A stretch of DNA of 9,012 nucleotides from the NCBI GenBank assembly GCA_052174495.1, contig JBQMRR010000098.1:1-9012 (forward strand). The letters are read 5' to 3'. Below the pieces are notes generated by a model, which was not told the DNA's origin, did not search any database, and saw only the letters and a list, made by a program, of their open reading frames with translations. The position numbers were made by a program, and so were the translations under genes. This DNA is from Arsenophonus sp052174495. Lineage in GTDB: Bacteria > Pseudomonadota > Gammaproteobacteria > Enterobacterales > Enterobacteriaceae. Of the stretch, positions 1-5,837 are shown one piece after another (position 1 is the stretch's first letter; each line of letters opens with the position of its first letter).

Positions 1-263
1 AGAAGTTTCTTAGTGAAGCCTTCGGTGACACCAATAACCATTGCGTTCAATAAAGAACGGGTTGTACCTGCTTGTGCCCATGCATCAACAAAACCCTCAC
101 GTGGTGAAAAAGTTAATTTATTATCAGCATATTTAACTTTAACAGCTTTATGGATTGTACGAGTAAGCTCTCCATTTTTACCTTTAATCGCTATATTTTG
201 ACCGTCGAATTTAACCTCTACGCCGACAGGAATAATGACAGGTGCTTTTGCCATACGAGACAT
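1..263 (-). CDS. rplF: 50S ribosomal protein L6, N-terminal part (cut by window edge)
   Basis: Large-subunit protein L6 binds 23S rRNA near the sarcin-ricin loop and the factor-binding site. The first 87 codons are present and the gene runs off the left edge, so roughly half of the usual 177-residue protein is missing. The start MSRMAKAPVIIPVGVEV and the stretches IKGKNGELTRT, WAQAGTTRSLLNAM and VIGVTEGFTKKL match the N-terminal domain of enterobacterial L6 residue for residue apart from conservative changes. The ATG at 263 is preceded by GGGAGAA (268-274) and lies 14 nt after the rpsH stop, the normal spc-operon position. No frameshift is seen in the visible part. The identification is certain; only the C-terminal half is unknown. 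Confidence 0.97.
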   Translation of the reverse strand, partial: MSRMAKAPVIIPVGVEVKFDGQNIAIKGKNGELTRTIHKAVKVKYADNKLTFSPREGFVDAWAQAGTTRSLLNAMVIGVTEGFTKKL

Positions 264-277
264 TATTTTCTCCCAAA

Positions 278-670
278 TTAAGCTACGTAGCAGAGAATTT
301 CGCCACCTAAACCTGCTTGACGAGCTGCACGATCAGTCATAACACCTTTAGAAGTAGAAATAATAGAAATACCTAAACCAGCCATAACCTGTGGTAGCTC
401 ATCTTTTTTCTTATAAATACGCAAACTTGGTCGGCTTATACGTTGAATATTTTCTACAACAGGTTTACCATGAAAATATTTTAATGTAATTTCCAATATT
501 GGCTTAATATCGCCTTCAATTTTGTAATCTTTTATATAACCTTCTTCCTTAAGCACTGTAGCAATTGCTATTTTTAACTTAGCGGAAGGCATCTTGATCA
601 TAGTTTTATTAGCGGCCTGCCCGTTACGAATACGGGTTAGAATATCCGCGATGGGATCTTGCATGCTCAT
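278..670 (-). CDS. rpsH: 30S ribosomal protein S8
   Basis: S8 binds helix 21 of 16S rRNA during assembly of the 30S central domain. In E. coli it also represses the spc operon by binding the mRNA at the rplX/rplE junction. The 130-residue length equals the E. coli protein. The N-terminus MSMQDPIADILTRIRNGQAA and the C-terminal RNA-binding block (STSKGVMTDRAARQAGLGGE, then ILCYVA) are intact. The ATG at 670 is preceded by GGGAGT and AAAGG and is kept over the Met at residue 3 by homology. It follows rpsN after 33 nt and precedes rplF by 14 nt. The middle (KDYKIEGDIKPILEITLKYF) is more lysine- and isoleucine-rich than in E. coli, as expected under AT-biased drift. Confidence 0.98.
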   Translation of the reverse strand: MSMQDPIADILTRIRNGQAANKTMIKMPSAKLKIAIATVLKEEGYIKDYKIEGDIKPILEITLKYFHGKPVVENIQRISRPSLRIYKKKDELPQVMAGLGISIISTSKGVMTDRAARQAGLGGEILCYVA

Positions 671-703
671 CTGCCTTTACTCCCTTGATTAAATTTATAG
701 TAA

Positions 704-1009
704 TTACCAACTAGCCTTCTTGATACCTGGAATTTCACCACGCATAGCGGATTCACGAACTTTAATACGACTTAAACCAAATTTTCGTAAAAACCCATGT
801 GGTCGCCCAGTTTGTCGACATCGGTTGCGTTGACGAGAAGGACTAGAATCACGTGGCAGCGTTTGCAGCTTAAGAACAGCATTCCAAGAATCTTCATTGG
901 AAGATTTTACATTAGAAATAATATCTTTTAATTCTATTCGTTTTAGAAAAAATTTTTTAGCTAATTTTGTACGTTTAATATCACGTGCTTTCATTGATTG
1001 TTTAGCCAT
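704..1009 (-). CDS. rpsN: 30S ribosomal protein S14 (zinc-free long type)
   Basis: S14 is a late-assembling 30S head protein next to S3, S10 and S19. It has 101 residues, the enterobacterial length. The C-terminal half is essentially invariant (NAVLKLQTLPRDSSPSRQRN, RCRQTGRPHGFLRKFGLSR, SAMRGEIPGIKKASW). The CxxC pairs of the short zinc-binding S14 are absent, with one Cys only, so this is the long zinc-independent form. Drift is concentrated in residues 9-40, where several charged and alanine positions became lysine, isoleucine or phenylalanine (KLAKKFFLKRIELKDIIS). The start at 1009 is preceded by TAAGGCAG, in which the TAA is also the rplE stop, so the two genes are translationally close (12 nt apart). 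Confidence 0.98.
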   Translation of the reverse strand: MAKQSMKARDIKRTKLAKKFFLKRIELKDIISNVKSSNEDSWNAVLKLQTLPRDSSPSRQRNRCRQTGRPHGFLRKFGLSRIKVRESAMRGEIPGIKKASW

Positions 1010-1021
1010 GAATATTCTGCC

Positions 1022-1561
1022 TTATTTTCGAAACGGGAAATTAAACGCCATTAACAGTGCAAGCCCTTCATCATCTGATTTTGCAATAGTAGTAATAGTA
1101 ATATCTAAACCACGTACACGATCTACTTTATCATAATCGATTTCAGGAAAAATAATCTGTTCACGTATACCCATACTGTAGTTACCGCGACCATCAAATG
1201 ATTTAGTAGATAAACCACGAAAATCACGAATACGTGGTACAGCAATATAAATTAGACGCTCAAAGAATTCCCACATCCGTTTGCCACGCAGTGTTACTTT
1301 ACACCCAATTGGGTAACCCTGACGAATTTTAAAACCAGCAACAGATTTTCGCGCTTTGGTAATAAATGGTTTTTGCCCTGTTATTGCCGCTAAATCAGCA
1401 GCCGCATTATCAATCAGCTTTTTATCAGTAACAGCTTTACCAACACCCATGTTTAGGGTGATTTTCTTTACCTGAGGGACTTGCATGATAGAATTATAAC
1501 CATACTGAGTCATCAACTTTTTGACTACCTCGTATTTGTAGTAATCATACAGTTTCGACAT
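1022..1561 (-). CDS. rplE: 50S ribosomal protein L5
   Basis: L5 binds 5S rRNA in the central protuberance and contacts S13 in an intersubunit bridge. From the ATG at 1561 the product has 179 residues, the E. coli length, beginning MSKLYDYYKYEVVKKLM. Conserved blocks include ITLNMGVGKAVTDKKL, ITKARKSVAGFKIRQGYPIG, RIRDFRGLSTKSFDGRGNYS and IFPEIDYDKVDRVRGLDI. The frame stays open 24 codons further upstream into rplX. That extension is rejected because the family begins at MxKLxDYY and because GGAG at 1568-1571 sits 6 nt before this ATG. In E. coli the S8 repressor target overlaps this start, and the region around codons 1-10 is strongly conserved here at base level. Confidence 0.98.
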   Translation of the reverse strand: MSKLYDYYKYEVVKKLMTQYGYNSIMQVPQVKKITLNMGVGKAVTDKKLIDNAAADLAAITGQKPFITKARKSVAGFKIRQGYPIGCKVTLRGKRMWEFFERLIYIAVPRIRDFRGLSTKSFDGRGNYSMGIREQIIFPEIDYDKVDRVRGLDITITTIAKSDDEGLALLMAFNFPFRK

Positions 1562-1580
1562 CGTATACTCCAAAAAATTA
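1530..1580 (-). promoter_or_regulatory. Possible S8 autoregulatory site at the rplX/rplE junction
   Basis: In E. coli, S8 represses the spc operon by binding mRNA around the rplE start, where the RNA imitates helix 21 of 16S rRNA. Here the same interval carries GGAGTATACGATG followed by TCGAAACTGTATGATTACT, resembling the AACTGCAT-type core of the rRNA site. ATAC (1562-1565) can pair with GTAT (1544-1547). The upstream arm differs from what I recall of E. coli, so retention of binding is uncertain. Confidence 0.3.
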
Positions 1581-1895
1581 CTTAATAGTTTCATTGTTAG
1601 ATTTGAAGAAACGCACTTTTTTTCCATCTTCAATTCTAAAACCTACTCGGTCAGCCTTTCCAGTTCTTGCTACATTAAAGATTGCAACGTTAGAAACATC
1701 AATTGCTGCTTCTCTTTCAATAATGCCACCTGGTTGATTCATAGCTGGGATAGGCTTCTGATGTTTTTTAACCAGATTAATGCCTTCAACAATAATCTTT
1801 CCGGAAGAAAGAACCTGTTTTACTTTACCTCGTTTACCTTTATCTTTACCAGCTAATACGATAACGTCGTCATTACGACGAATTTTCGTTGCCAT
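1578..1895 (-). CDS. rplX: 50S ribosomal protein L24
   Basis: L24 is an early assembly initiator that binds the 5' end of 23S rRNA and sits near the tunnel exit. The N-terminal KOW-type segment (DDVIVLAGKDKGKRGKVKQV, residues 9-28) and the block INLVKKHQKPIPAMNQPGGI are intact, as is the C-terminus KKVRFFKSNNETIK. It has 105 residues against 104 in E. coli: FNVARTGKADRV replaces FNAATGKADRV, a one-residue insertion around residues 75-77 with the frame preserved. The start at 1895 is preceded by GGGGGAG, 9 nt upstream, and follows rplN after 24 nt. The stop lies 16 nt before the rplE ATG, leaving only that gene's ribosome-binding site between them. Confidence 0.98.
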   Translation of the reverse strand: MATKIRRNDDVIVLAGKDKGKRGKVKQVLSSGKIIVEGINLVKKHQKPIPAMNQPGGIIEREAAIDVSNVAIFNVARTGKADRVGFRIEDGKKVRFFKSNNETIK

Positions 1896-1919
1896 TATTC
1901 CAGGCTCCCCCGCTTAGTG

Positions 1920-2291
1920 TTAGAGTACTTCTGGTGCCAGAGAAATAATTTTCATAAACTTCTCAGTACGAAGTTCACGAGTTACCGGCCCAAAAATACG
2001 CGTACCGATAACTTGCTTACTTGTGTTGTTTAACAAGACACAAGCATTGTGATCAAAGCGAACAATAGAACCATCAGTGCGACGAACACCCTTCTTAGTT
2101 CGTACTACCACCGCTTTTAAAACATCACCTTTTTTTACTTTACCACGTGGAATTGCTTCTTTAATAGTTATTTTTATGATATCACCTATCTCTGCGTAGC
2201 GACGATGAGAGCCACCCAGAACCTTAATACACATTACACGGCGTGCGCCGGAGTTATCAGCTACGTTCAGCATAGTCTGTTCTTGGATCAT
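1920..2291 (-). CDS. rplN: 50S ribosomal protein L14 (first spc-operon gene)
   Basis: L14 lies at the subunit interface, forms bridges with 16S rRNA and is the docking site of the silencing factor RsfS. Its 123 residues equal the E. coli length, and identity is very high: MIQEQTMLNVADNSGARRVM at the start, then GDIIKITIKEAIPRGKVKKG, and GTRIFGPVTRELR plus FMKIISLAPEVL at the end. The ATG at 2291 has GGAG at 2299-2302, 7 nt away. A spc promoter lies about 85 nt upstream (2383-2411), so L14 is the first gene of a separately initiated transcript, although read-through from rpsQ is also likely. No odd features beyond minor substitutions near residue 80. Confidence 0.99.
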   Translation of the reverse strand: MIQEQTMLNVADNSGARRVMCIKVLGGSHRRYAEIGDIIKITIKEAIPRGKVKKGDVLKAVVVRTKKGVRRTDGSIVRFDHNACVLLNNTSKQVIGTRIFGPVTRELRTEKFMKIISLAPEVL

Positions 2292-2375
2292 TTTAGTACT
2301 CCGCTAAATATCAATCACAATCAAGTTTTTTCTTACTATAAATTCAAGGTGACAATTCATGCCTCATAGAGGATA

Positions 2376-2411
2376 ACACGTAATTATAACACTAAATTTT
2401 AATATTGACAG
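2376..2411 (-). promoter_or_regulatory. Predicted sigma70 promoter of the spc operon
   Basis: On the minus strand CTGTCA (2406-2411) and a perfect TATAAT (2383-2388) are separated by 17 nt, giving a start near 2376 and a leader of about 85 nt before rplN. The -35 matches consensus at four of six positions. The site is where enterobacteria keep the spc promoter, in the only sizeable gap between rpsQ and rplN. A short CCTC/GAGG hairpin (2362-2372) lies early in the predicted leader. The position and the -10 are good evidence; activity is inferred. Confidence 0.75.
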
Positions 2412-2434
2412 AAAAAATAAACAATCACTTTATT

Positions 2435-2462
2435 AAGAAGCTCCTCTTTTATAATAAGAGGA
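2435..2462 (-). terminator. Hairpin after rpsQ, possible end of the S10 transcript
   Basis: The minus strand has the perfect 7-bp stem TCCTCTT/AAGAGGA (2456-2462 and 2442-2448) with a 7-nt loop, starting 5 nt after the rpsQ stop. It is followed by a poor U tract, GCTTCTT, so termination is probably partial. It could instead be a processing or 3'-stabilising hairpin between the S10 and spc transcripts. Confidence 0.5.
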
Positions 2463-2467
2463 CCCTA

Positions 2468-2722
2468 TTATAGAACAGCTTTTTCTAGAACGCGAACAAG
2501 TATCCATGACTTTGTTTTTGACAGTGGGCGAGTTTGATGTATTTCTACTAGATCACCAATACTACATTCATTATTCTCGTCATGTACATGCAATTTAGTC
2601 GTGCGACGAATAAATTTACCATATAAAGGATGTTTTACCATACGATCAATAGTAACTACAATAGATTTCTCCATCTTATCGCTAGTTACACGACCTTGCA
2701 AAGTACGGATCTTATCACTCAT
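2468..2722 (-). CDS. rpsQ: 30S ribosomal protein S17 (last S10-operon gene)
   Basis: S17 is a primary 16S-binding protein of the 5' domain. It has 84 residues, identical in length to E. coli. The opening MSDKIRTLQGRVTSDKMEKS, the OB-fold core RRTTKLHVHDENNECSIGD and the end RPLSKTKSWILVRVLEKAVL match family members. The ATG at 2722 overlaps the rpmC stop by one base (TAATG), and the nearest purine-rich stretch is a modest AGGTG, so translational coupling to rpmC is likely. After its stop come a hairpin and the spc promoter, making this the end of the S10 operon as in other enterobacteria. Confidence 0.98.
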   Translation of the reverse strand: MSDKIRTLQGRVTSDKMEKSIVVTIDRMVKHPLYGKFIRRTTKLHVHDENNECSIGDLVEIHQTRPLSKTKSWILVRVLEKAVL

Positions 2723-2913
2723 TACGCACCTGCCTTTTCAGTCAATAAAGTCTTAATGCGTGCAATATCACGACGCACCAGTCTCAATAGGTGAGACTGT
2801 TTCAGCTGTCCACTTACTGACTGTATACTTAAGTTAAACTGCTCACGTAATGAGTTAAGCAGTTCAGTATTCAACTCCTCAACGCTTTTTTTACGCAGCT
2901 CTTTTCCTTCCAT
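2722..2913 (-). CDS. rpmC: 50S ribosomal protein L29
   Basis: L29 is a small helical-hairpin protein at the tunnel exit beside L23, part of the platform used by trigger factor and SRP. Its 63 residues equal the E. coli length. ELRKKSVEELNTELLNSLRE and the C-terminal IKTLLTEKAGA are family-typical, while the centre (NLSIQSVSGQLKQSHLLRLV) is the more diverged part. The ATG at 2913 shares one base with the rplP stop (TAATG) and has no strong ribosome-binding site, only GGTGAT inside the end of rplP. Initiation therefore probably depends on ribosomes finishing L16. The downstream end overlaps the rpsQ start in the same way. Confidence 0.97.
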   Translation of the reverse strand: MEGKELRKKSVEELNTELLNSLREQFNLSIQSVSGQLKQSHLLRLVRRDIARIKTLLTEKAGA

Positions 2914-3323
2914 TACATCACCGTCTTAGTTATAAATGTGGTTTTGATAGGCAGTTTTGCTGCCGCTAACTTGAATGCTTGATGAGCTAATTCTTCTGGA
3001 ACACCATCCATTTCATAAAGAACTTTCCCAGGTTGTATCAAGGCAACCCAATATTCTACAGTACCTTTACCTTTACCCATACGCACTTCAAGTGGTTTTT
3101 CAGTAATAGGTTTATCTGGGAATATACGGATCCAGATTTTACCCTGACGCTTAATTGCACGGGTCATAGCACGTCTTCCTGCTTCAATCTGCCGTGCAGT
3201 CAGACGTCCACGACCTACTGCTTTTAGACCGAAAGTGCCGAAGCTAACATCCGTACCTACAGCTAGACCACGATTGCGACCTTTATGCATTTTACGAAAT
3301 TTCGTATGTTTTGGTTGCAACAT
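2913..3323 (-). CDS. rplP: 50S ribosomal protein L16
   Basis: L16 sits between the A-site tRNA elbow and the central protuberance and is needed late in 50S assembly. From the ATG at 3323 it has 136 residues, the E. coli length, beginning MLQPKHTKFRKMHKGRNRGL. The region around Arg81 (PLEVRMGKGKG) is intact; Arg81 is the residue hydroxylated by the YcfD/RoxA oxygenase in E. coli. A second in-frame ATG lies immediately upstream at 3326 and would only add one Met. GAGGAG at 3332-3337 serves either start and lies inside the rpsC coding region. The gene overlaps the rpsC stop by one base (TGATG) and the rpmC start by one base. Confidence 0.98.
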   Translation of the reverse strand: MLQPKHTKFRKMHKGRNRGLAVGTDVSFGTFGLKAVGRGRLTARQIEAGRRAMTRAIKRQGKIWIRIFPDKPITEKPLEVRMGKGKGTVEYWVALIQPGKVLYEMDGVPEELAHQAFKLAAAKLPIKTTFITKTVM

Positions 3324-4036
3324 CATCGACTCTCCTCTTTGCGGCTTTTGCGCTGCTGCTTTTTAGGCTGAACTGTAGATTGTTCAATCTGTTCAATAGC
3401 AGCCATACCACCTAAGATCTCATCTTTAAAGATCCATACCTTAACGCCGATTACACCATAAGTGCTGTGTGCTTCTGCAGTATTATAATCAATATCAGCC
3501 CGCAAAGTGTGCAAGGGCACACGGCCTTCACGATACCACTCAGTACGTGCAATTTCAATACCGCCTAAACGACCACTGACTTCCACTTTGATGCCTTTTG
3601 CACCTAGACGCATAGCATTTTGTACTGCTCGTTTCATTGCTCGACGAAACATAACACGACGTTCTAATTGCGAAGCAATACTATCAGCAACTAATTTAGC
3701 ATCTAGTTCAGGCTTACGTACTTCAGCAATATTGATTTGTGCAGGAACACCAGCAATATCTGCTACTGTTTTACGTAGTTTCTCAATATCTTCACCTTTT
3801 TTACCGATAACGATACCAGGACGAGCGGTGTAAATAGTTACACGAATGCTCTTTGCAGGACGTTCAATAACGATACGTGAAATAAATGCCTTTACTAATT
3901 CTTTATTTAAAAACTGACGTACTTTAAAATCGCTATCTAAATTATCAGCAAATTCTTTGGTATTTGCATACCAAGTCGAGTTCCAAGATTTGATAATACC
4001 AAGACGAATACCATTTGGATGTACTTTCTGACCCAT
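3323..4036 (-). CDS. rpsC: 30S ribosomal protein S3, with a four-residue C-terminal extension
   Basis: S3 lines the mRNA entry tunnel on the 30S head. From MGQKVHPNG at 4036 it has 237 residues. The KH domain carries its GxxG loop (IGKKGEDIEK, Gly78-Gly81), and the mRNA-unwinding basic residues Arg131, Arg132 and Lys135 are present (FRRAMKRAVQN). An upstream in-frame start (MLWRLI) lies inside rplV and is rejected: GGAG at 4044-4047 is correctly spaced for 4036. E. coli S3 ends at QPKKQQRKGRK (233 residues); here the matching QPKKQQRKSRK continues as EESR because no stop follows the last lysine. The added codons are the rplP ribosome-binding sequence, and the stop now overlaps the rplP ATG. 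Confidence 0.97.
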   Translation of the reverse strand: MGQKVHPNGIRLGIIKSWNSTWYANTKEFADNLDSDFKVRQFLNKELVKAFISRIVIERPAKSIRVTIYTARPGIVIGKKGEDIEKLRKTVADIAGVPAQINIAEVRKPELDAKLVADSIASQLERRVMFRRAMKRAVQNAMRLGAKGIKVEVSGRLGGIEIARTEWYREGRVPLHTLRADIDYNTAEAHSTYGVIGVKVWIFKDEILGGMAAIEQIEQSTVQPKKQQRKSRKEESR

Positions 4037-4038
4037 TA

Positions 4039-4383
4039 TTAGTCTCCAGAGCATCGATCGGAGACACCCACAATAATGTGGCTGGTGCGCTTTAAAATAC
4101 GATCTGCTCGACCTTTCGCACGAGGCATAATGCGTTTCATAGTTGAACCCTCGTTAACGAAAATTTTTGTAATTTTTAAATCATCAATATCAGCACCATT
4201 ATTGTGCTCAGCGTTAGCAATAGCAGACTTTAGTACTTTCTTTACTAAGGCAGCAGCTTTCTTATTAGTATAGTTCAGAATTTCCAAAGCTTTTGAGACT
4301 TTCTTACCACGAATTAGATCAGCTACTAAACGAACCTTCTGAGGAGAAGAACGAGCGTGACGATGCATAGCGATAGTTTCCAT
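4039..4383 (-). CDS. rplV: 50S ribosomal protein L22, with a four-residue C-terminal extension
   Basis: L22 spans 23S rRNA, and its long beta-hairpin lines the nascent-peptide tunnel next to L4. The start METIAMHRHARSSPQKVRLV and the tunnel hairpin MKRIMPRAKGRADRILKRTS (residues 82-101) are intact, including the Met82-Lys83-Arg84 triplet whose loss gives macrolide resistance in E. coli. The E. coli protein ends at VVVSDR (110 residues). Here VGVSDR is followed by CSGD and then TAA, giving 114 residues. The extra codons (4042-4053) carry the GGAG that serves rpsC, whose ATG begins 2 nt after this stop. A strong AGGAGG precedes the rplV ATG. The frame is otherwise undisturbed. Confidence 0.97.
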   Translation of the reverse strand: METIAMHRHARSSPQKVRLVADLIRGKKVSKALEILNYTNKKAAALVKKVLKSAIANAEHNNGADIDDLKITKIFVNEGSTMKRIMPRAKGRADRILKRTSHIIVGVSDRCSGD

Positions 4384-4397
4384 CTCTTCCTCCTATA

Positions 4398-4676
4398 TTA
4401 ACGTTTCTTGACTTTTTTGTCGGCCGCATGGCCGCGATAAGTACGGGTCGGTGCGAACTCACCTAATTTATGACCAACCATTTCATCGGTAACATAAACT
4501 GGAACATGCTGACGACCATTATGAATACCGATGACCAAACCAATCATCTTAGGAAAAATCGTTGAACGACGGGACCAAGTCTTGAGAGGCTTTTTATCTC
4601 CGCTTTCCACCGCTTTTTCTACCTTCTTCAGCAAGTGCAGGTCAATAAAAGGGCCTTTCTTGAGAGAACGTGGCAT
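4398..4676 (-). CDS. rpsS: 30S ribosomal protein S19
   Basis: S19 forms the top of the 30S head with S13 and contacts the A-site region and the bridge to L5. Its 92 residues equal the E. coli length. MPRSLKKGPFIDLHLLKKVE, KTWSRRSTIFPKMIGLVIGI and VGHKLGEFAPTRTYRGHAAD are family-defining and intact. The ATG at 4676 has AAGGA 6 nt upstream. It lies 14 nt after rplB and 14 nt before rplV, the standard S10-operon spacing. There is nothing unusual apart from conservative changes such as IAVHNG to IGIHNG. Confidence 0.98.
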   Translation of the reverse strand: MPRSLKKGPFIDLHLLKKVEKAVESGDKKPLKTWSRRSTIFPKMIGLVIGIHNGRQHVPVYVTDEMVGHKLGEFAPTRTYRGHAADKKVKKR

Positions 4677-4690
4677 TGTTTATCCTTTAA

Positions 4691-5515
4691 TTATTTTTTA
4701 GAACGATGACGCACGATATATTTATCAGTACGCTTATTACTACGAGTCTTTTTACCTTTTGTTTGAACACCCCAGGGTGTTACTGGATGTTTACCAAAAT
4801 TACGACCTTCACCACCACCATGTGGATGGTCTACTGGATTCATTGCTGTACCACGAACGGTAGGACGAATTCCACGCCAACGGCTGGCGCCGGCTTTACC
4901 AAGAACACGTAGCATATGCTTCGCATTACCAACTTCACCTAATGTTGCGCGACAATCAGAAAGTATTCTACGCATTTCGCCAGAACGTAAACGAATAGTC
5001 ACATAACTATCATTACGTGCAACGATTTGTACATAAGCACCAGCTGAACGAGCGAGTTGACCGCCTTTACCTGGTTTAAGCTCAACATTATGAATCGTTG
5101 AACCAACAGGAATATTACGCATAGGTAAAGCGTTACCTACTTTAATTGCTGCATATCCACCAGACTGAATTTCTTGACCAATTTTTAAGCCTTTTGGTAA
5201 CAAAATATAACGACGTTCGCCATCTTTATAGAGAACTAATGCAATATTTGCAGAACGGTTTGGATCATATTCCAGACGCTCAACAGTAGCAGGAATACCA
5301 TCTTTATTACGTTTAAAATCGATCAGACGATAATGCTGTTTATGACCACCACCAATATGACGCGTAGTAATACGACCATTGTTATTACGTCCACCGGTTC
5401 TATTACTTTTCTCTAACAATGGAGAATAAGGTTTACCCTTATGCAGTTCATGGTTAATCACTTTAACTACATGGCGTCGGCCAGGAGACGTAGGTTTACA
5501 TTTAACAACTGTCAT
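4691..5515 (-). CDS. rplB: 50S ribosomal protein L2
   Basis: L2 is the largest and among the most conserved 50S proteins, needed for subunit association and peptidyl-transferase activity. It has 274 residues against 273 in E. coli, ending VRHRSKK, one lysine longer. The N-terminal RNA-binding domain (GGRNNNGRITTRHIGGGHKQ) and the C-terminal catalytic-region loop (NPVDHPHGGGEGRNFGKHP, residues 226-244 with Met counted) are intact, including the Asp and His corresponding to E. coli Asp228 and His229. GGAGGAG at 5525-5531 gives a strong ribosome-binding site for the ATG at 5515. The gene follows rplW after 19 nt and precedes rpsS by 14 nt. Confidence 0.99.
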   Translation of the reverse strand: MTVVKCKPTSPGRRHVVKVINHELHKGKPYSPLLEKSNRTGGRNNNGRITTRHIGGGHKQHYRLIDFKRNKDGIPATVERLEYDPNRSANIALVLYKDGERRYILLPKGLKIGQEIQSGGYAAIKVGNALPMRNIPVGSTIHNVELKPGKGGQLARSAGAYVQIVARNDSYVTIRLRSGEMRRILSDCRATLGEVGNAKHMLRVLGKAGASRWRGIRPTVRGTAMNPVDHPHGGGEGRNFGKHPVTPWGVQTKGKKTRSNKRTDKYIVRHRSKK

Positions 5516-5534
5516 TATTATTTACTCCTCCGAT

Positions 5535-5837
5535 TTACCCTGGACAACCGATGAAGTCAAGACTCTGGCCTTCTTTCAGAGTGACGTAAGCTTTTTTCCA
5601 ATCGCTACGATGACCAATTCGTTGAGCATGACGTTTAGTTTTACCTTTAACCAGTAAAGTATTTACACCGTTAACTTCAACTTCGAACAATTTTTGTATA
5701 GTAGCCTTAATCTCTGATTTAGTCGCATTTTTTACTACTTTAAGTACGATCGTGTTATTTTTTTCCATTGCTGTAGAAGCTTTTTCAGAGACATGTGGTT
5801 TACATAGTATTTTTAGTAGACGTTCTTCATGAATCAT
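5535..5837 (-). CDS. rplW: 50S ribosomal protein L23
   Basis: L23 sits at the polypeptide tunnel exit and is the docking site for trigger factor and SRP. It has 100 residues, the E. coli length. Glu18 in HVSEK, the key trigger-factor contact in E. coli, is kept. KATIQKLFEVEVNGVNTLLV and HRSDWKKAYVTLKEGQSLDF are family-typical. Two cysteines (residues 12 and 98) occur where E. coli has arginine and glycine, which is drift of no known consequence. The ATG at 5837 overlaps the rplD stop by four bases (ATGA), as in E. coli, implying coupled translation. Confidence 0.98.
   Translation of the reverse strand: MIHEERLLKILCKPHVSEKASTAMEKNNTIVLKVVKNATKSEIKATIQKLFEVEVNGVNTLLVKGKTKRHAQRIGHRSDWKKAYVTLKEGQSLDFIGCPG

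Noticed and set aside
1562..1633. Upstream extension of rplE by 24 codons
   Set aside because: It overlaps the end of rplX, lacks similarity to L5, and the GGAG at 1568-1571 fits the ATG at 1561, which gives the standard 179 residues.
3324..3326. Alternative rplP start one codon upstream
   Set aside because: It would only add a Met to MLQPK and sits closer than usual to GAGGAG. It cannot be fully excluded, but the family start is preferred.
4037..4054. Upstream start for rpsC (MLWRLI before MGQKVHPNG)
   Set aside because: It lies inside rplV, is not part of S3 in any relative I know, and the ribosome-binding site is placed for the ATG at 4036.
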